Source: Sphingomonas kyeonggiensis (GTDB lineage: Bacteria > Pseudomonadota > Alphaproteobacteria > Sphingomonadales > Sphingomonadaceae). Taken from it: a stretch of DNA of 64,000 bases. Made by a program: the position numbers and the translations under genes. How positions within the stretch are numbered: position 1 is the stretch's first letter; each line of letters begins with the position of its first letter. Below the pieces are notes generated by a model. It searched no databases. It saw only the letters and a list, made by a program, of their open reading frames with translations, and was not told the DNA's origin. The stretch lies in NCBI RefSeq assembly GCF_014196745.1, contig NZ_JACIEH010000001.1:248001-312000 (forward strand). Direction: 5' to 3'. Positions 15,703-23,896 of this stretch are shown piece by piece.

Positions 15703-15953
15703 GCGTCGAACGGCTGCTGATCGAGGTCATCGGCTGGACCGGCGCCGCGCTGATCCTGGTTGCCTATCTGCTGCTCTCCTCCGGCCGGCTGACCGGCCAG
15801 TCGCGCCTCTACCAGTGGATGAACGTGGTTGGCGCGGCGTGCTTCGTGCTCAACAGCGGCTGGAACGGTGCGATCCCCTCGGCGACGCTCAACGTGGTGT
15901 GGATGCTGATCGGGGCAGTGACGCTCTGGCGCATCGCCCGCCGGCCGGCATGA
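15699..15953 (+). CDS. Small membrane protein, CBU_0592-like
   Basis: This 84-aa protein has about three hydrophobic helices: IEVIGWTGAALILVAYLLLSS, MNVVGAACFVLNSGW and ATLNVVWMLIGAVTLW. The pattern, with an opening E-x-I-G-W-x-G, a central polar LTGQSRLYQ and a final membrane helix, fits the CBU_0592-type family of small membrane proteins, whose function is unknown. It overlaps the lipoprotein gene by 4 bases and the acetyltransferase gene by 4 bases. Confidence 0.82.
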   Translation: MSVERLLIEVIGWTGAALILVAYLLLSSGRLTGQSRLYQWMNVVGAACFVLNSGWNGAIPSATLNVVWMLIGAVTLWRIARRPA

Positions 15954-16366
15954 CGATCCGCGCGGCGCGCGCCGAGGAGGCCGGGGCGGTGATCGGGCTC
16001 TGGTATCTCTGCGGGCTTACGCGGCCTTGGAACGATCCGGCCCAGGACTTTGCCCGCGCCCTGGAAGGCGATGCCTCGACGATCCTGGTGGCGGAGGGCG
16101 AGGGCGGCGGGCTCCTTGGCAGCGCGATGGTCGGCGACGACGGGCATCGCGGCTGGGTCTATTATCTCGCAGTGGCGCCGGCGGCGCGCCGTATCGGTCT
16201 GGGCCGGGCGCTGATGACGGCGGCAGAGGAATGGCTGCGGGCGCGGGGTTGCCCGAAGGTCCAGCTGATGGTCCGCGAGGACAATGCGGAAGCGCTGGGC
16301 TTCTACGCGGCGCTGGGGCTCGAGCGGGAGGGCGTCGTCACGCTGGGGCGCTTCCTGGGGGACTAG
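15950..16366 (+). CDS. GNAT-family N-acetyltransferase
   Basis: This 138-aa protein starts MTIRAARAEEAGAVIGLW. The acetyl-CoA binding motif is visible as YLAVAPAARRIGLGRALMTAAEEWL (R/Q-x-x-G-x-G/A type), and the C-terminal beta-bulge region reads NAEALGFYAALGLEREG. It resembles the YpeA-type small GNAT enzymes. The acceptor substrate is not evident. The start overlaps the upstream stop (ATGA), and the gene ends 18 bases before a convergent gene. Confidence 0.9.
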   Translation: MTIRAARAEEAGAVIGLWYLCGLTRPWNDPAQDFARALEGDASTILVAEGEGGGLLGSAMVGDDGHRGWVYYLAVAPAARRIGLGRALMTAAEEWLRARGCPKVQLMVREDNAEALGFYAALGLEREGVVTLGRFLGD

Positions 16367-16383
16367 CCTCGCGGCTTCAGGCG

Positions 16384-16794
16384 CTAGAGCTTCTCGCCAG
16401 CCAGCGCGCTCGCCTGGCGGATCCAGTCCGCCAGTTGCGCCTCGTCGATCGGATCCTCCTCGCGGATGTCGAGATAGCGGACGTCCGGTTGCTTCGAGGG
16501 GCCGGGCGGCACCGGATCGAGCGCGGTGCCGCGAAAGAAGGTGAGCTTCACATAGCGGTCGAAGCAGTGGAAGGAGAGGAACCAGCCCTCCTGGCTGGGC
16601 GCGCCATAGAAGGGCGAGTTCCACTTCACCGCCTTGCGCACGCCCGGCAGCGTGCGAACCACGAGGGTATCGACTGCGCGGCCGATGCGCTGCTTCCAGC
16701 CCGGCATGGCGGCGAGATAGGCGGCGACGGGCGCATCGCCATCGCCCTTGGGGATCTGCGGATTGCCGCCCGAGAGGAGCTTGGGCTCGGTCAT
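16384..16794 (-). CDS. DUF1801 (YdhG/YdeI-like) protein
   Basis: This 136-aa protein has typical DUF1801 features: PVAAYLAAMPGWKQRIGRAVDTLV, then VRKAVKWNSPFYG and GWFLSFHCFDRYVKLTFFRG. This fold resembles an iron-sulfur scaffold-like or frataxin-like shape, but the cellular role is unknown. It converges with the acetyltransferase gene. Its start overlaps by 4 bases a possible small upstream frame. Confidence 0.85.
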   Translation of the reverse strand: MTEPKLLSGGNPQIPKGDGDAPVAAYLAAMPGWKQRIGRAVDTLVVRTLPGVRKAVKWNSPFYGAPSQEGWFLSFHCFDRYVKLTFFRGTALDPVPPGPSKQPDVRYLDIREEDPIDEAQLADWIRQASALAGEKL

Positions 16795-16973
16795 TTCGCC
16801 GGTTGTGCCCTGGTTATCTCGGGAGCGACTTCCCAGCCGAAATCGGCGTACTTGAACATCGCATCATCCTTCACCCGGTGCGGGGTGAAGCGCGGTAGCG
16901 GCGCCGCCATTGTCGCCGACTCAAAATTGCAGAATGCGATTTCAGCGGCGAGTGTCGCGAGGATCAGCAACAT
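16791..16973 (-). CDS. Possible small ORF upstream of the DUF1801 gene
   Basis: This 60-codon frame begins MLLILATLAAEIAFC and its stop overlaps the DUF1801 start (ATGA arrangement), which is the only reason to consider it real. An internal ATG gives a 22-aa peptide beginning MFKYADFGW. No family or motif is evident, and the N-terminal half looks like chance coding. It could equally be the leader of the downstream gene. Confidence 0.25.
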   Translation of the reverse strand: MLLILATLAAEIAFCNFESATMAAPLPRFTPHRVKDDAMFKYADFGWEVAPEITRAQPAK

Positions 16974-17072
16974 GGCCGCAGCAGAACATCTTTTGCGCGG
17001 CCCCGCAATCGAAGCCGCTGTCTTCCGGCCGAAACGGCGCTATCGCAGAAGCAAATGAGGCGAGGACCCACC

Positions 17073-17420
17073 GTGACCATCACCATGTACGGCATCAAGA
17101 ATTGCGACACGATCAAGAAGGCGCGGACCTGGCTGGACGAGCATGCCATCGCCTATGCGTTCCACGACTACAAGGCCGGGGGCATCGACGCCGCGCGGCT
17201 GGCGCGCTGGAGCGGGATGGCCGGCTGGGAAGTGCTGCTCAACCGCGCCGGCACCACCTTTCGCAAGCTGCCCGATGCCGATCGCGAAGGCGTGGACGCA
17301 GCCAAGGCGGCAGCGCTGATGCTGGCCCAGCCTTCGATGATCAAGCGGCCGGTACTCGAATATCCGGGTGGCATCCTGGTCGGTTTCAAGCCGGACATCT
17401 ACGCCAAGGCGCTGCTGTAG
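17073..17420 (+). CDS. ArsC/Spx-family (YffB-like) thioredoxin-fold reductase
   Basis: This 115-aa protein from GTG 17073 (GAGGA 6 bases upstream) begins VTITMYGIKNCDTIKKARTWLD. The single N-terminal Cys in NCDT is the ArsC/YffB active-site position; no second Cys of a CxxC pair is present. KLPDADREG and IKRPVLEYPGGILVGF match YffB-type proteins. It is probably a glutathione-dependent thiol reductase, not a true arsenate reductase. An ATG 18 bases earlier is possible but lies over the ribosome binding site. Confidence 0.87.
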   Translation: MTITMYGIKNCDTIKKARTWLDEHAIAYAFHDYKAGGIDAARLARWSGMAGWEVLLNRAGTTFRKLPDADREGVDAAKAAALMLAQPSMIKRPVLEYPGGILVGFKPDIYAKALL

Positions 17421-17453
17421 GTTGCGGGTTCAGGCGAAGCCCTGAGCCACCAC

Positions 17454-17481
17454 CGTCATCCCCGCGAAGGCGGGGATGACG
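17454..17481. repeat. Intergenic palindrome, family 1, single arm
   Basis: CGTCATCCCCGC and GCGGGGATGACG form a perfect 12-bp stem with a GAAG loop. It lies between two convergent genes and would serve as a terminator in both directions. The same core recurs near 19173, 32153, 39223 and 48032. Confidence 0.85.
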
Positions 17482-17506
17482 AGGGAAGGGGATGGGTCCC
17501 AGAGGC

Positions 17507-17953
17507 TCAGAACCCCTTGCTGAACTTCTCCAGCACCCAGCGTTCCGGGCTGGGGACGACCGGCGAGAAATAGTCGCCGCGGCCGCACACCGTGTTGAGC
17601 ATGGTCAGCAGCACGGTGCCGGGCTTGGCGATGGTCGGATCGCTCGGGCCCGGCTCGGTATCGAGATAGGTGCCGCGGATATAGAAGCTGCTGTCGCGCA
17701 TGAAGGACGTCATCGCAGCGCAATCGGCCTGGCGGGTGAGCATCGAGCGATCGAAGTCGCGCGTCGGGCTGGTCGTCTCGTAGATGGTCTGCTGCTTGAA
17801 CGTCACGACATTGCCGTTGCGCCGCACCGAATCGACATCGACGAAATAGGCCATTTTGGGCGCCTGGTCCGAATAGGCGGCGAGGCGCCAGTTCTGGGCT
17901 GAGGCCGTGTGCGGAATGGCGAGCGCGGCAAGCGCGAGCAAGGTGAGACGCAT
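17507..17953 (-). CDS. Exported surface-adhesin E-like protein
   Basis: This is a 148-aa precursor. MRLTLLALAALAIPHTASAQ is a Sec signal peptide with cleavage after TASA. The mature part, starting NWRLAAYSDQAPKMAYFVDVDSVRRNGNVVTFKQQTIYE, resembles the surface-adhesin E domain found in many proteobacterial periplasmic proteins, with a pair of Cys (in QADCAAM and NTVCGRG) likely to form a disulfide. Function is unknown. It is a single gene, terminated by the palindrome just downstream. Confidence 0.78.
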   Translation of the reverse strand: MRLTLLALAALAIPHTASAQNWRLAAYSDQAPKMAYFVDVDSVRRNGNVVTFKQQTIYETTSPTRDFDRSMLTRQADCAAMTSFMRDSSFYIRGTYLDTEPGPSDPTIAKPGTVLLTMLNTVCGRGDYFSPVVPSPERWVLEKFSKGF

Positions 17954-18027
17954 CCTGATTCCCCCGATCTGGTGTTAACCACGCTAGCGTGGATGCGTCT
18001 CCGTGCAAGTACCTGGCGCAAGAGCCC

Positions 18028-18240
18028 TCATTCTTCCCAGCGGAATACTTCCTCGAGCGGCTTGCCGAATATCTGGGCGATCCGGAAAGCGGCCTCGAGC
18101 GAGGGCGAATATTTGCCCTGTTCGATCGCTGCGACGGTCTGGCGGGTGAGCCCGATCTTCTCGCCGAGTTCGGCCTGGGTCATCTCGCCGGCCAGGAAGC
18201 GCAGCGTGCGGATGTCGTTGACGACGCGCCCCTTAGCCAT
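18028..18240 (-). CDS. XRE-family transcriptional regulator
   Basis: This 70-aa protein is essentially one helix-turn-helix domain: MTQAELGEKIGLTRQTVAAIEQGKYSPSLEAAFRIAQIFGKPLEEVF. Small regulators of this type commonly accompany one or two membrane proteins and repress their operon. Its ATG overlaps the end of the upstream membrane-protein gene by 8 bases. The near-perfect 20-bp palindrome upstream of the operon is its likely operator. Confidence 0.9.
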   Translation of the reverse strand: MAKGRVVNDIRTLRFLAGEMTQAELGEKIGLTRQTVAAIEQGKYSPSLEAAFRIAQIFGKPLEEVFRWEE

Positions 18241-18652
18241 GCCAGCCCCTCCGATAGCTGAGGAGGACCAGGACCTGATTCACCGTCTCGGCGATCACGA
18301 TGGCGAGCAGCGCGCTGTTGACGATCCTGGGCGCGGGCTCGGTGAAGGGCATCGCCACGCCGACCAGGATCGTGCCGGCCATCAGCGTGTAATAGCCCGC
18401 CGACGCGCCGCGCCGGGCGATCGCCCTGTCGCGCTCGTCCGCGCGGCGGCCCTCGGGGCCGGCCAGGAGGGCTAGGACGACGTATCCGATGATCACCGCC
18501 ACCGCTTGGGTCCCTGCGATGATGCCGAAGTTCCACAATATGTCGAACAGGGTGGGCGGAGTCTCGCGCAGCGCCATCATCGGGAAGTAGATGCCGTAGG
18601 CCACGACCATGCAGAGCAGCGTCAGCCAGGCGGTCTTTTCGCGATAGGCCAT
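18233..18652 (-). CDS. Four-helix membrane protein, paralogue of its upstream neighbour
   Basis: This 139-aa protein starts MAYREKTAWLTLLCMVVAYGIYF and has about four hydrophobic segments. A polar loop, GPEGRRADERDRAIARRGASAGYY, sits between helices 2 and 3. The next gene upstream has the same layout and matching loop (DERDRSIGRRANGAAY), so the two arose by duplication and may form a heterodimer. The layout is like DUF2178-type proteins, whose role is unknown. It lies 2 bases after the upstream gene and overlaps the regulator. Confidence 0.83.
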   Translation of the reverse strand: MAYREKTAWLTLLCMVVAYGIYFPMMALRETPPTLFDILWNFGIIAGTQAVAVIIGYVVLALLAGPEGRRADERDRAIARRGASAGYYTLMAGTILVGVAMPFTEPAPRIVNSALLAIVIAETVNQVLVLLSYRRGWHG

Positions 18653-18654
18653 GA

Positions 18655-19077
18655 TCAGCCTCCGATCCGGTAGCCGATGGCCTGGGTGCCGAACCGCACC
18701 GCTTCGCCAAGGATGAACACGCCGACCAAGGCGAAGATCACATTGGTGCCGTGCAGCCCCACATGCATCGCTACGATGACGGCGACGATGGCTAGCAGCA
18801 CCGCGAGATAGGCCGCACCATTGGCCCGGCGGCCGATCGACCGGTCGCGCTCGTCGCGCGGGGCGTTCGCCTCGCTCGGCGTCAGGATCGCGATCAGCGT
18901 GGTGACCGCGGTCATCATCACGGCCTGGCCGATCGTGGCGGCGAGAAACAGGTAGAACAGCATCGGATCGTGCGTGCCGCCATTGGCCGCACGCGTGATC
19001 ACGACGGCGAAATAGCTGCCCCATGCGAGCAGCGTCGTGATGAACGCTGCCCAGGCGATCTTTTCCCGAAAGGACAA
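18655..19077 (-). CDS. Four-helix membrane protein, first gene of XRE operon
   Basis: This 140-aa protein starts at TTG 19077: GGGAGG lies 5 bases upstream, and the resulting N-terminus (LSFREKIAWAAF) aligns with MAYREKTAWLTL of its paralogue. An ATG at 19137 would place the promoter palindrome inside the gene and is rejected. Four membrane helices with a DERDRSIGRR loop are visible. With its paralogue and an XRE regulator it forms a three-gene operon of unknown physiological role. Confidence 0.8.
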   Translation of the reverse strand: MSFREKIAWAAFITTLLAWGSYFAVVITRAANGGTHDPMLFYLFLAATIGQAVMMTAVTTLIAILTPSEANAPRDERDRSIGRRANGAAYLAVLLAIVAVIVAMHVGLHGTNVIFALVGVFILGEAVRFGTQAIGYRIGG

Positions 19078-19109
19078 TTCGGCCTCCCATGTGTGTAATA
19101 GATGACGTG

Positions 19110-19129
19110 ATGTTATGTATATATAACAT
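19110..19129. promoter_or_regulatory. Near-palindromic operator candidate of the XRE operon
   Basis: ATGTTAT (19110-19116) and ATAACAT (19123-19129) are perfect inverted arms. The whole 20-bp AT-rich block differs from its own reverse complement at only one base pair position. It lies about 33 bases upstream of the TTG start of the membrane-protein gene, where a repressor would act. The downstream XRE protein is the candidate binder. Confidence 0.6.
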
Positions 19130-19172
19130 TGAGTCAAGTGATTCGAACTCCGGGTGCGATATGCTACGCATC

Positions 19173-19254
19173 CGTCATCCCGCGAAGGCGGGGATCCAGG
19201 GGCGCGAAGGATATCGCTCGATCACTCTGGATCCCCGCTTTCGCGGGGATGACG
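19173..19254. repeat. Intergenic repeat, family 1, complete two-arm element
   Basis: The left arm begins GTCATCCCGCGAAGGCGGGG and the right arm ends GCTTTCGCGGGGATGAC; the arms are inverted copies of about 26 bp that differ by one missing base and one mismatch, with a 28-base centre. Each arm is itself a hairpin. It lies between the divergent XRE operon and panB. Confidence 0.85.
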
Positions 19255-19347
19255 AGGGGGCCGGGATGACGGGAAAGGGGCGGAGCCGCGCCACGGCCAA
19301 TGTCGTTACACTGGCGACCGTCGCGGCAACCCGCTAGACCTGCGGCC

Positions 19348-20205
19348 ATGTCGCACGTCACCATGGACACGGCCACGAGCCGCGCTAACCCGACTCCCGC
19401 TCCGATGAAGCGGCTCACCGTTCCGGCGATCCGGGACCGCAAGGGCAAGGATCCGATCGTGATGCTCACCGCGTACACGACGCGGATGGCGCAGCTGCTC
19501 GATCCGCATTGCGACGTGTTGCTGGTGGGGGACAGCCTGGCACAGGTGATCTACGGCTTGCCGTCCACCCTGCCGGTCACGCTCGACATGATGATCGCGC
19601 ACGGCGCTGCGGTGGTGCGCGGCAGCTGGCATTCGCTGGTCGTCGTCGACATGCCGTTCGGCAGCTATGAGCAGAGCCCGGAACAGGCCTTCGCCTCGGC
19701 GGCGCGGGTGCTGGCGGAGACGGGCGCGGCGGGCGTGAAGATGGAGGGCGGCGAGACGCTGGCCCCGACGGTCGAGTTCCTGACGAAGCGCGGCATCCCG
19801 GTGGTGGGGCATGTCGGCCTGACGCCCCAGGCGGTGAACGCACTGGGCGGCTATGGCGCGCGCGGGCGCAGCAATGCCGAGCATGCCCAGATCATCGACG
19901 ATGCCCGGGCGATCGCCGCTGCCGGCGCCTTCGGGATCGTGGTGGAAGGCGTGGTCGAGACACTGGCCAGGGAGATCACCGCTGCTGTGTCCTGCCCGGT
20001 GATCGGTATCGGGGCCTCCGCCGAGTGCGATGGCCAGGTTCTGGTGATCGACGACATGCTGGGCATGTTCGAGCGCACCGCCCGGTTCGTGAAGAAATAT
20101 GACGATCTGGCTGGCCGTATTTCCGCCGCGGTTGAAACCTATGCCGCCGATGTTCGGTCCCGGACCTTTCCGGGACCCGATCAGGTCTATGCGCCGCGGG
20201 ATTGA
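19348..20205 (+). CDS. panB: 3-methyl-2-oxobutanoate hydroxymethyltransferase
   Basis: This 285-aa protein makes ketopantoate from 2-oxoisovalerate and methylene-tetrahydrofolate, the first committed step of pantothenate and CoA synthesis. Family motifs are clear: [33 protein letters not shown] (metal-binding D), [19 protein letters not shown] and [24 protein letters not shown]. The ATG at 19348 gives a 20-residue extension before MKRLTVPAI, so a start at the later ATG is possible. It is a single gene here, with no panC beside it. Confidence 0.95.
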   Translation: MSHVTMDTATSRANPTPAPMKRLTVPAIRDRKGKDPIVMLTAYTTRMAQLLDPHCDVLLVGDSLAQVIYGLPSTLPVTLDMMIAHGAAVVRGSWHSLVVVDMPFGSYEQSPEQAFASAARVLAETGAAGVKMEGGETLAPTVEFLTKRGIPVVGHVGLTPQAVNALGGYGARGRSNAEHAQIIDDARAIAAAGAFGIVVEGVVETLAREITAAVSCPVIGIGASAECDGQVLVIDDMLGMFERTARFVKKYDDLAGRISAAVETYAADVRSRTFPGPDQVYAPRD

Positions 20206-20281
20206 CGGGCTACCGAGCGCTATCGATTCCCGCACGGCGCGGCTATAGGTCCGCGCCCGCAAGAGACGCATGAGGTAGATT

Positions 20282-20992
20282 TTGGCGCTTCCCCCCTCCG
20301 GCACGACAGACGAAGCCTTCCTGCGCGAAGTCGACGAGGAATATCGCCGCTCGCAGATGCTCGGCGTCTGGCAGAAATATGGGCGGCTGATCATCGGCGC
20401 CGTGGTGATCGCGTTCGTCGCGCTCGCCGGCTTCCTGTTCTGGCAGCACCAGACCGACTCCGCGGCCGGCACCAAGGGCGAGCAATATGACGCGGCGCTG
20501 CGCCAGATCGAGCAGAACCAGCCCGACAAGGCGAGCCCCGAGCTCGCCAAGCTCGCGGCCAGCGGCACCAACGGCTATGCCGCGATGTCCTCGATCGTCG
20601 AAGGCAATCTGCTGGTCCAGAAGAAGGATCTGAAGGGCGCCGCCGCCAAGTTCGCAGCGGTTGCGGGCAATAGCGGCTATGCCAAGCCGTTCCGCGACTA
20701 CGCGCTGCTCCGCCAGACCTCGGTCGAGTATGACACGCTGAAGCCTGAAGTGGTGGTTTCGCGCCTCCAGGGCCTCGCCAAGCCCGATTCGGCCTGGTTC
20801 GGCAGCGCCGGCGAGCTGGTGGCGACCGCGCAGATCAAGCTCGGCAAGCGCGCCGAGGCCGGCAAGCTCCTGCAGCAGATCGCGCAGGGCGGTGAGAATG
20901 TGCCGGATACGACGCGGCAACGCGCGGTTCAGCTGGCGAGCGTATTGGGGATCGACGTCCTCGATCAGTCGAAGGAAAAGCAGGCTAAATGA
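20282..20992 (+). CDS. YfgM-like TPR membrane protein
   Basis: This 236-aa protein starts at TTG 20282, supported by GAGGT 5 bases upstream. A cytoplasmic N-terminus (DEAFLREVDEEYRRSQM) precedes one membrane helix (LIIGAVVIAFVALAGFLFW), then a periplasmic TPR-like repeat region. In E. coli YfgM is an inner-membrane ancillary protein of the SecYEG translocon linked to periplasmic chaperones, encoded next to bamB and der. That order is kept here. The stop overlaps the bamB start. Confidence 0.9.
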   Translation: MALPPSGTTDEAFLREVDEEYRRSQMLGVWQKYGRLIIGAVVIAFVALAGFLFWQHQTDSAAGTKGEQYDAALRQIEQNQPDKASPELAKLAASGTNGYAAMSSIVEGNLLVQKKDLKGAAAKFAAVAGNSGYAKPFRDYALLRQTSVEYDTLKPEVVVSRLQGLAKPDSAWFGSAGELVATAQIKLGKRAEAGKLLQQIAQGGENVPDTTRQRAVQLASVLGIDVLDQSKEKQAK

Positions 20993-22311
20993 ACAATAAG
21001 CTGAGGGTGGCTGGGGCCCTTGCGGCACTCGCGCTGGTTAGCGGCTGCGGGGTCTTCAAGGGGCAGGGCAAGAAGACGCCCGTGCTCGGCGAGCGCGTTC
21101 CCATCCTGATGTCCGAGAATGACATCACCAGCGACAAGTCGCTGGCGAATGTCGACGTGATCGTGCCCGAGGCGGCGGTGAACGAGGACTGGACCCAGCC
21201 GGGCGGCAATGCCGCCAAGTCGATGGGTTCGCTCGCGCTGTCCGCCACGCCGTCGCGCCTGTGGAGCAAGGTGGTCACCAAGACCTCGAAGAAGGAGCGT
21301 CTCGGCGCGTCGCCGGTGATCGCGGGCGGCAAGCTGTACGTGATGGACACCGACGGCCAGGTCCACGCCATTGACGCAGCCAGCGGCAACACGCTGTGGA
21401 CGGCGCCGACCGTGAAGGCGGACGGCAACAAGACCGCGCGCTTCGGTGGCGGCGTCAGCGTCTCGGGCGAGCATCTCTATGCCTCGAACGGCCTGGGCGA
21501 CGTGGTCGCGCTCAAGATCGCGGACGGCAGCGAAGTGTGGCGCAAGCGCCCCGGCGGCCCGCTGCGCGGCGCCCCGACGCTGGCCAACGGCAACGCCTAT
21601 GTCGTCACCCAGGACAACCAGCTCTTCGTGATGAGCCAGGAGACCGGCGACGTCAGCTGGACCGCTTCGGCCAGCCTCGAATCGCAGGGCGTGTTCGGCG
21701 TCGCGGCACCGGCTTCGGCGCAGGGCACGGTGATCGCCGGCTTCTCGTCGGGCGAGCTCAACGCCTATCGCTACGAGAATGGCCGCCAGCTGTGGAGCGA
21801 CGTGCTGTCGCGCAGCAGCATGAGCACCTCGGTTTCGTCGCTGTCCGACATCGATGCCGAGCCGGTGATCGACCAGGGCCGCGTCTACGCCGTGGGCCAG
21901 GGCGGTCGCATGGTCGCGATGGACATCGCCACCGGCAACCGCATGTGGGAACAGAACATCGCCGGCATCTCCACCCCCTGGGTGGCTGGCGAGTGGATCT
22001 TCGTGGTGACCGACGATGCCCGCCTGCTGTGCCTGTCGCGCACCAGCGGCAAGGTGCGCTGGATCTCGCAGCTCAAGCTCTACAAGAACGCCAAGAAGCC
22101 GAAGAACCCCTATGGCTGGGTCGGCCCGGTCCTGGCGGGCGGCAAGCTGGTCCTCGCCAACACCCACGGCGAGATCGTCTTCGTGTCGCCGGCGGACGGC
22201 AGCATCAGCTCGACCATCGAGCTGAAGGATCCGGTCTCGCTCCAGCCGGTGGTGGCGAACAACATCCTCTACATTCTGGACGACAAGGGACGCCTGACCG
22301 CGTTCAAATAA
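20989..22311 (+). CDS. bamB: Outer membrane assembly lipoprotein BamB
   Basis: The precursor has 440 aa. The lipobox VSGC puts the lipidated Cys at 20. The remainder is a PQQ-type beta-propeller with recurring blades ending in W motifs: GNTLWTA, GSEVWRKRPGG, GDVSWTA, GRQLWSD, GNRMWEQ and GKVRWIS. BamB is a lipoprotein scaffold of the BAM complex that inserts outer-membrane barrels. It is translationally coupled to yfgM and followed by a hairpin terminator. Confidence 0.95.
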   Translation: MNNKLRVAGALAALALVSGCGVFKGQGKKTPVLGERVPILMSENDITSDKSLANVDVIVPEAAVNEDWTQPGGNAAKSMGSLALSATPSRLWSKVVTKTSKKERLGASPVIAGGKLYVMDTDGQVHAIDAASGNTLWTAPTVKADGNKTARFGGGVSVSGEHLYASNGLGDVVALKIADGSEVWRKRPGGPLRGAPTLANGNAYVVTQDNQLFVMSQETGDVSWTASASLESQGVFGVAAPASAQGTVIAGFSSGELNAYRYENGRQLWSDVLSRSSMSTSVSSLSDIDAEPVIDQGRVYAVGQGGRMVAMDIATGNRMWEQNIAGISTPWVAGEWIFVVTDDARLLCLSRTSGKVRWISQLKLYKNAKKPKNPYGWVGPVLAGGKLVLANTHGEIVFVSPADGSISSTIELKDPVSLQPVVANNILYILDDKGRLTAFK

Positions 22312-22333
22312 CCTGGTTCCCGGCCATGGCAGG

Positions 22334-22367
22334 CGGGCGGGGCCGAAAGGCCTCGCCCGTTGCTTTT
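22334..22367 (+). terminator. Rho-independent terminator after bamB
   Basis: An 11-bp GC-rich stem (CGGGCGGGGCC with GGCCTCGCCCG, one G-T mismatch) around a GAAA tetraloop is followed a few bases later by TTTTT. It should separate der transcription from yfgM-bamB. Confidence 0.8.
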
Positions 22368-22416
22368 TGTGTTACATGCCGTTCTGCTGGGCATCCCCCC
22401 GAGAAGAGTTTCATTT

Positions 22417-23790
22417 ATGCCACTGCCCATCGTCGCGATCATCGGCCGACCCAATGTCGGCAAATCGACGCTGTTCAACCGGCTCGTCGGCAAGCGGCTC
22501 GCGCTGGTCGACGACCAGCCGGGCGTGACGCGTGACCGGCGCGAGGGCGAGGCGAACCTGCTCGGGCTCGAATTCCGCATCTTTGATACCGCCGGCTATG
22601 AGGATGAGGACGCCGCGACCCTGCCCGGACGCATGCGCCAGCAGACCGAGGCGGCAGTGCAGGATGCCGATGTCGCGCTGTTCCTGGTCGATGCCCGCGC
22701 CGGCGTGACGCCGCTCGACGAGGAGATCGCCCGCTGGCTGCGCTCGACCGACCGGCCGATCGTGCTGGTCGCCAACAAGGCCGAGGGCCGTGCGGGCGAG
22801 ACCGGGGTGATCGAGGCGATGGCACTGGGCTTCGGCGAGCCAATCCAGCTCTCCGCCGAGCATGGCGAAGGCATGGCCGACCTGTTCGGAGCGCTGCTGC
22901 CCCATGTCGAGCGCGAGGACGAGGAGGAAGTCGAGGAAGAGGATTCCGAGAACCCCAACGCCCCGCTCAAGCTGGCGATCGTCGGTCGCCCGAATGCGGG
23001 CAAGTCGACCCTGGTCAACCGGCTGCTCGGCGAGGACCGGATGATCACCGGTCCCGAGGCGGGGATCACCCGCGATTCGATCTCGGTCGATTGGGAATGG
23101 GAGGATTTCGACGGCAACAAGCGCCCGGTCCGCCTGATCGACACCGCGGGCATGCGCAAGAAGGCCAAAGTCGAGGAGAAGCTCGAGAAGCTCTCGGTCA
23201 TGGACACGCTGCGCGCGATCGACTTTGCCGAGGTCGTGGTGCTGCTGCTCGACGCGACCCGGGGCCTCGAGGTGCAGGACCTCAAGATCGCCGACCGCGT
23301 GCTGCAGGAAGGCCGCGCGCTGATCATCGTGCTGAACAAGTGGGACGTGGCGGAGAACGCCTCCAGCCTGTTCAACGGCGTGAAGGGCGCGCTCGACGAA
23401 GGCCTGGCGCAGGTGAAGGGCGTGCCCTTGCTCACTGTCTCGGCGGTGACCGGCAAGGGGCTCGACACGATGATCGACGTCGCCTTCAAGACGCGCGACG
23501 CCTGGTCGCGCCGCGTCTCGACCGGCCAGCTCAACCGCTGGTTCGAGCGGGCGATCGAGGCGAACCCGCCGCCCGCGCCCGGCGGCAAGCGGATCAAGCC
23601 GCGCTACGTCACCCAGAACAAGACGCGCCCGCCGACGTTCGTGCTGTTCGGCACCCGCGTCGATCTGCTGCCGATGAGCTATCAGCGCTATCTGATCAAC
23701 GGGTTGCGCAAGGAGTTCGATTTCGGCGCGGTGCCGGTGCGCCTCAATCTGCGCGCGCCCAAGAACCCGTTCGATCGGGATAAGGAATGA
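22417..23790 (+). CDS. der: Ribosome biogenesis GTPase Der
   Basis: The protein has 457 aa. Two tandem GTPase domains are present: the first with GRPNVGKST near residue 10 and DTAGYED, the second with GRPNAGKST near residue 188, DTAGMRKKAK and NKWD. A C-terminal KH-like domain ends KNPFDRDKE. An acidic linker (EREDEEEVEEEDSEN) joins the G domains. Der acts in 50S subunit maturation and is essential in many bacteria. Start ATG 22417 gives the family N-terminus MPLPIVAIIGRPNVGK. Confidence 0.97.
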   Translation: MPLPIVAIIGRPNVGKSTLFNRLVGKRLALVDDQPGVTRDRREGEANLLGLEFRIFDTAGYEDEDAATLPGRMRQQTEAAVQDADVALFLVDARAGVTPLDEEIARWLRSTDRPIVLVANKAEGRAGETGVIEAMALGFGEPIQLSAEHGEGMADLFGALLPHVEREDEEEVEEEDSENPNAPLKLAIVGRPNAGKSTLVNRLLGEDRMITGPEAGITRDSISVDWEWEDFDGNKRPVRLIDTAGMRKKAKVEEKLEKLSVMDTLRAIDFAEVVVLLLDATRGLEVQDLKIADRVLQEGRALIIVLNKWDVAENASSLFNGVKGALDEGLAQVKGVPLLTVSAVTGKGLDTMIDVAFKTRDAWSRRVSTGQLNRWFERAIEANPPPAPGGKRIKPRYVTQNKTRPPTFVLFGTRVDLLPMSYQRYLINGLRKEFDFGAVPVRLNLRAPKNPFDRDKE

Positions 23791-23896
23791 GAATCCAAAC
23801 GCTTCCGTAACGACCCTTATTCGAAATCAACGCTGTGTTTACAAACCGGCGATAGGGTCGATCCATGCTCTGGGGGTGGAGTAGGGGAATGAAGCG

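Noticed and set aside
16910..17479. 189-codon plus-strand frame
   Set aside because: It overlaps the ArsC/Spx gene in another frame and its sequence shows no domain; the Spx-like gene has a good start and family match.
19078..19137. ATG 19137 as start of the membrane-protein gene
   Set aside because: It would put the operator palindrome inside the gene. GGGAGG at 5 bases and alignment to the paralogue favour TTG 19077.
19138..19165. tRNA-like ATTCGAACTCC segment
   Set aside because: It resembles a T-arm, but the acceptor, D and anticodon stems are absent.
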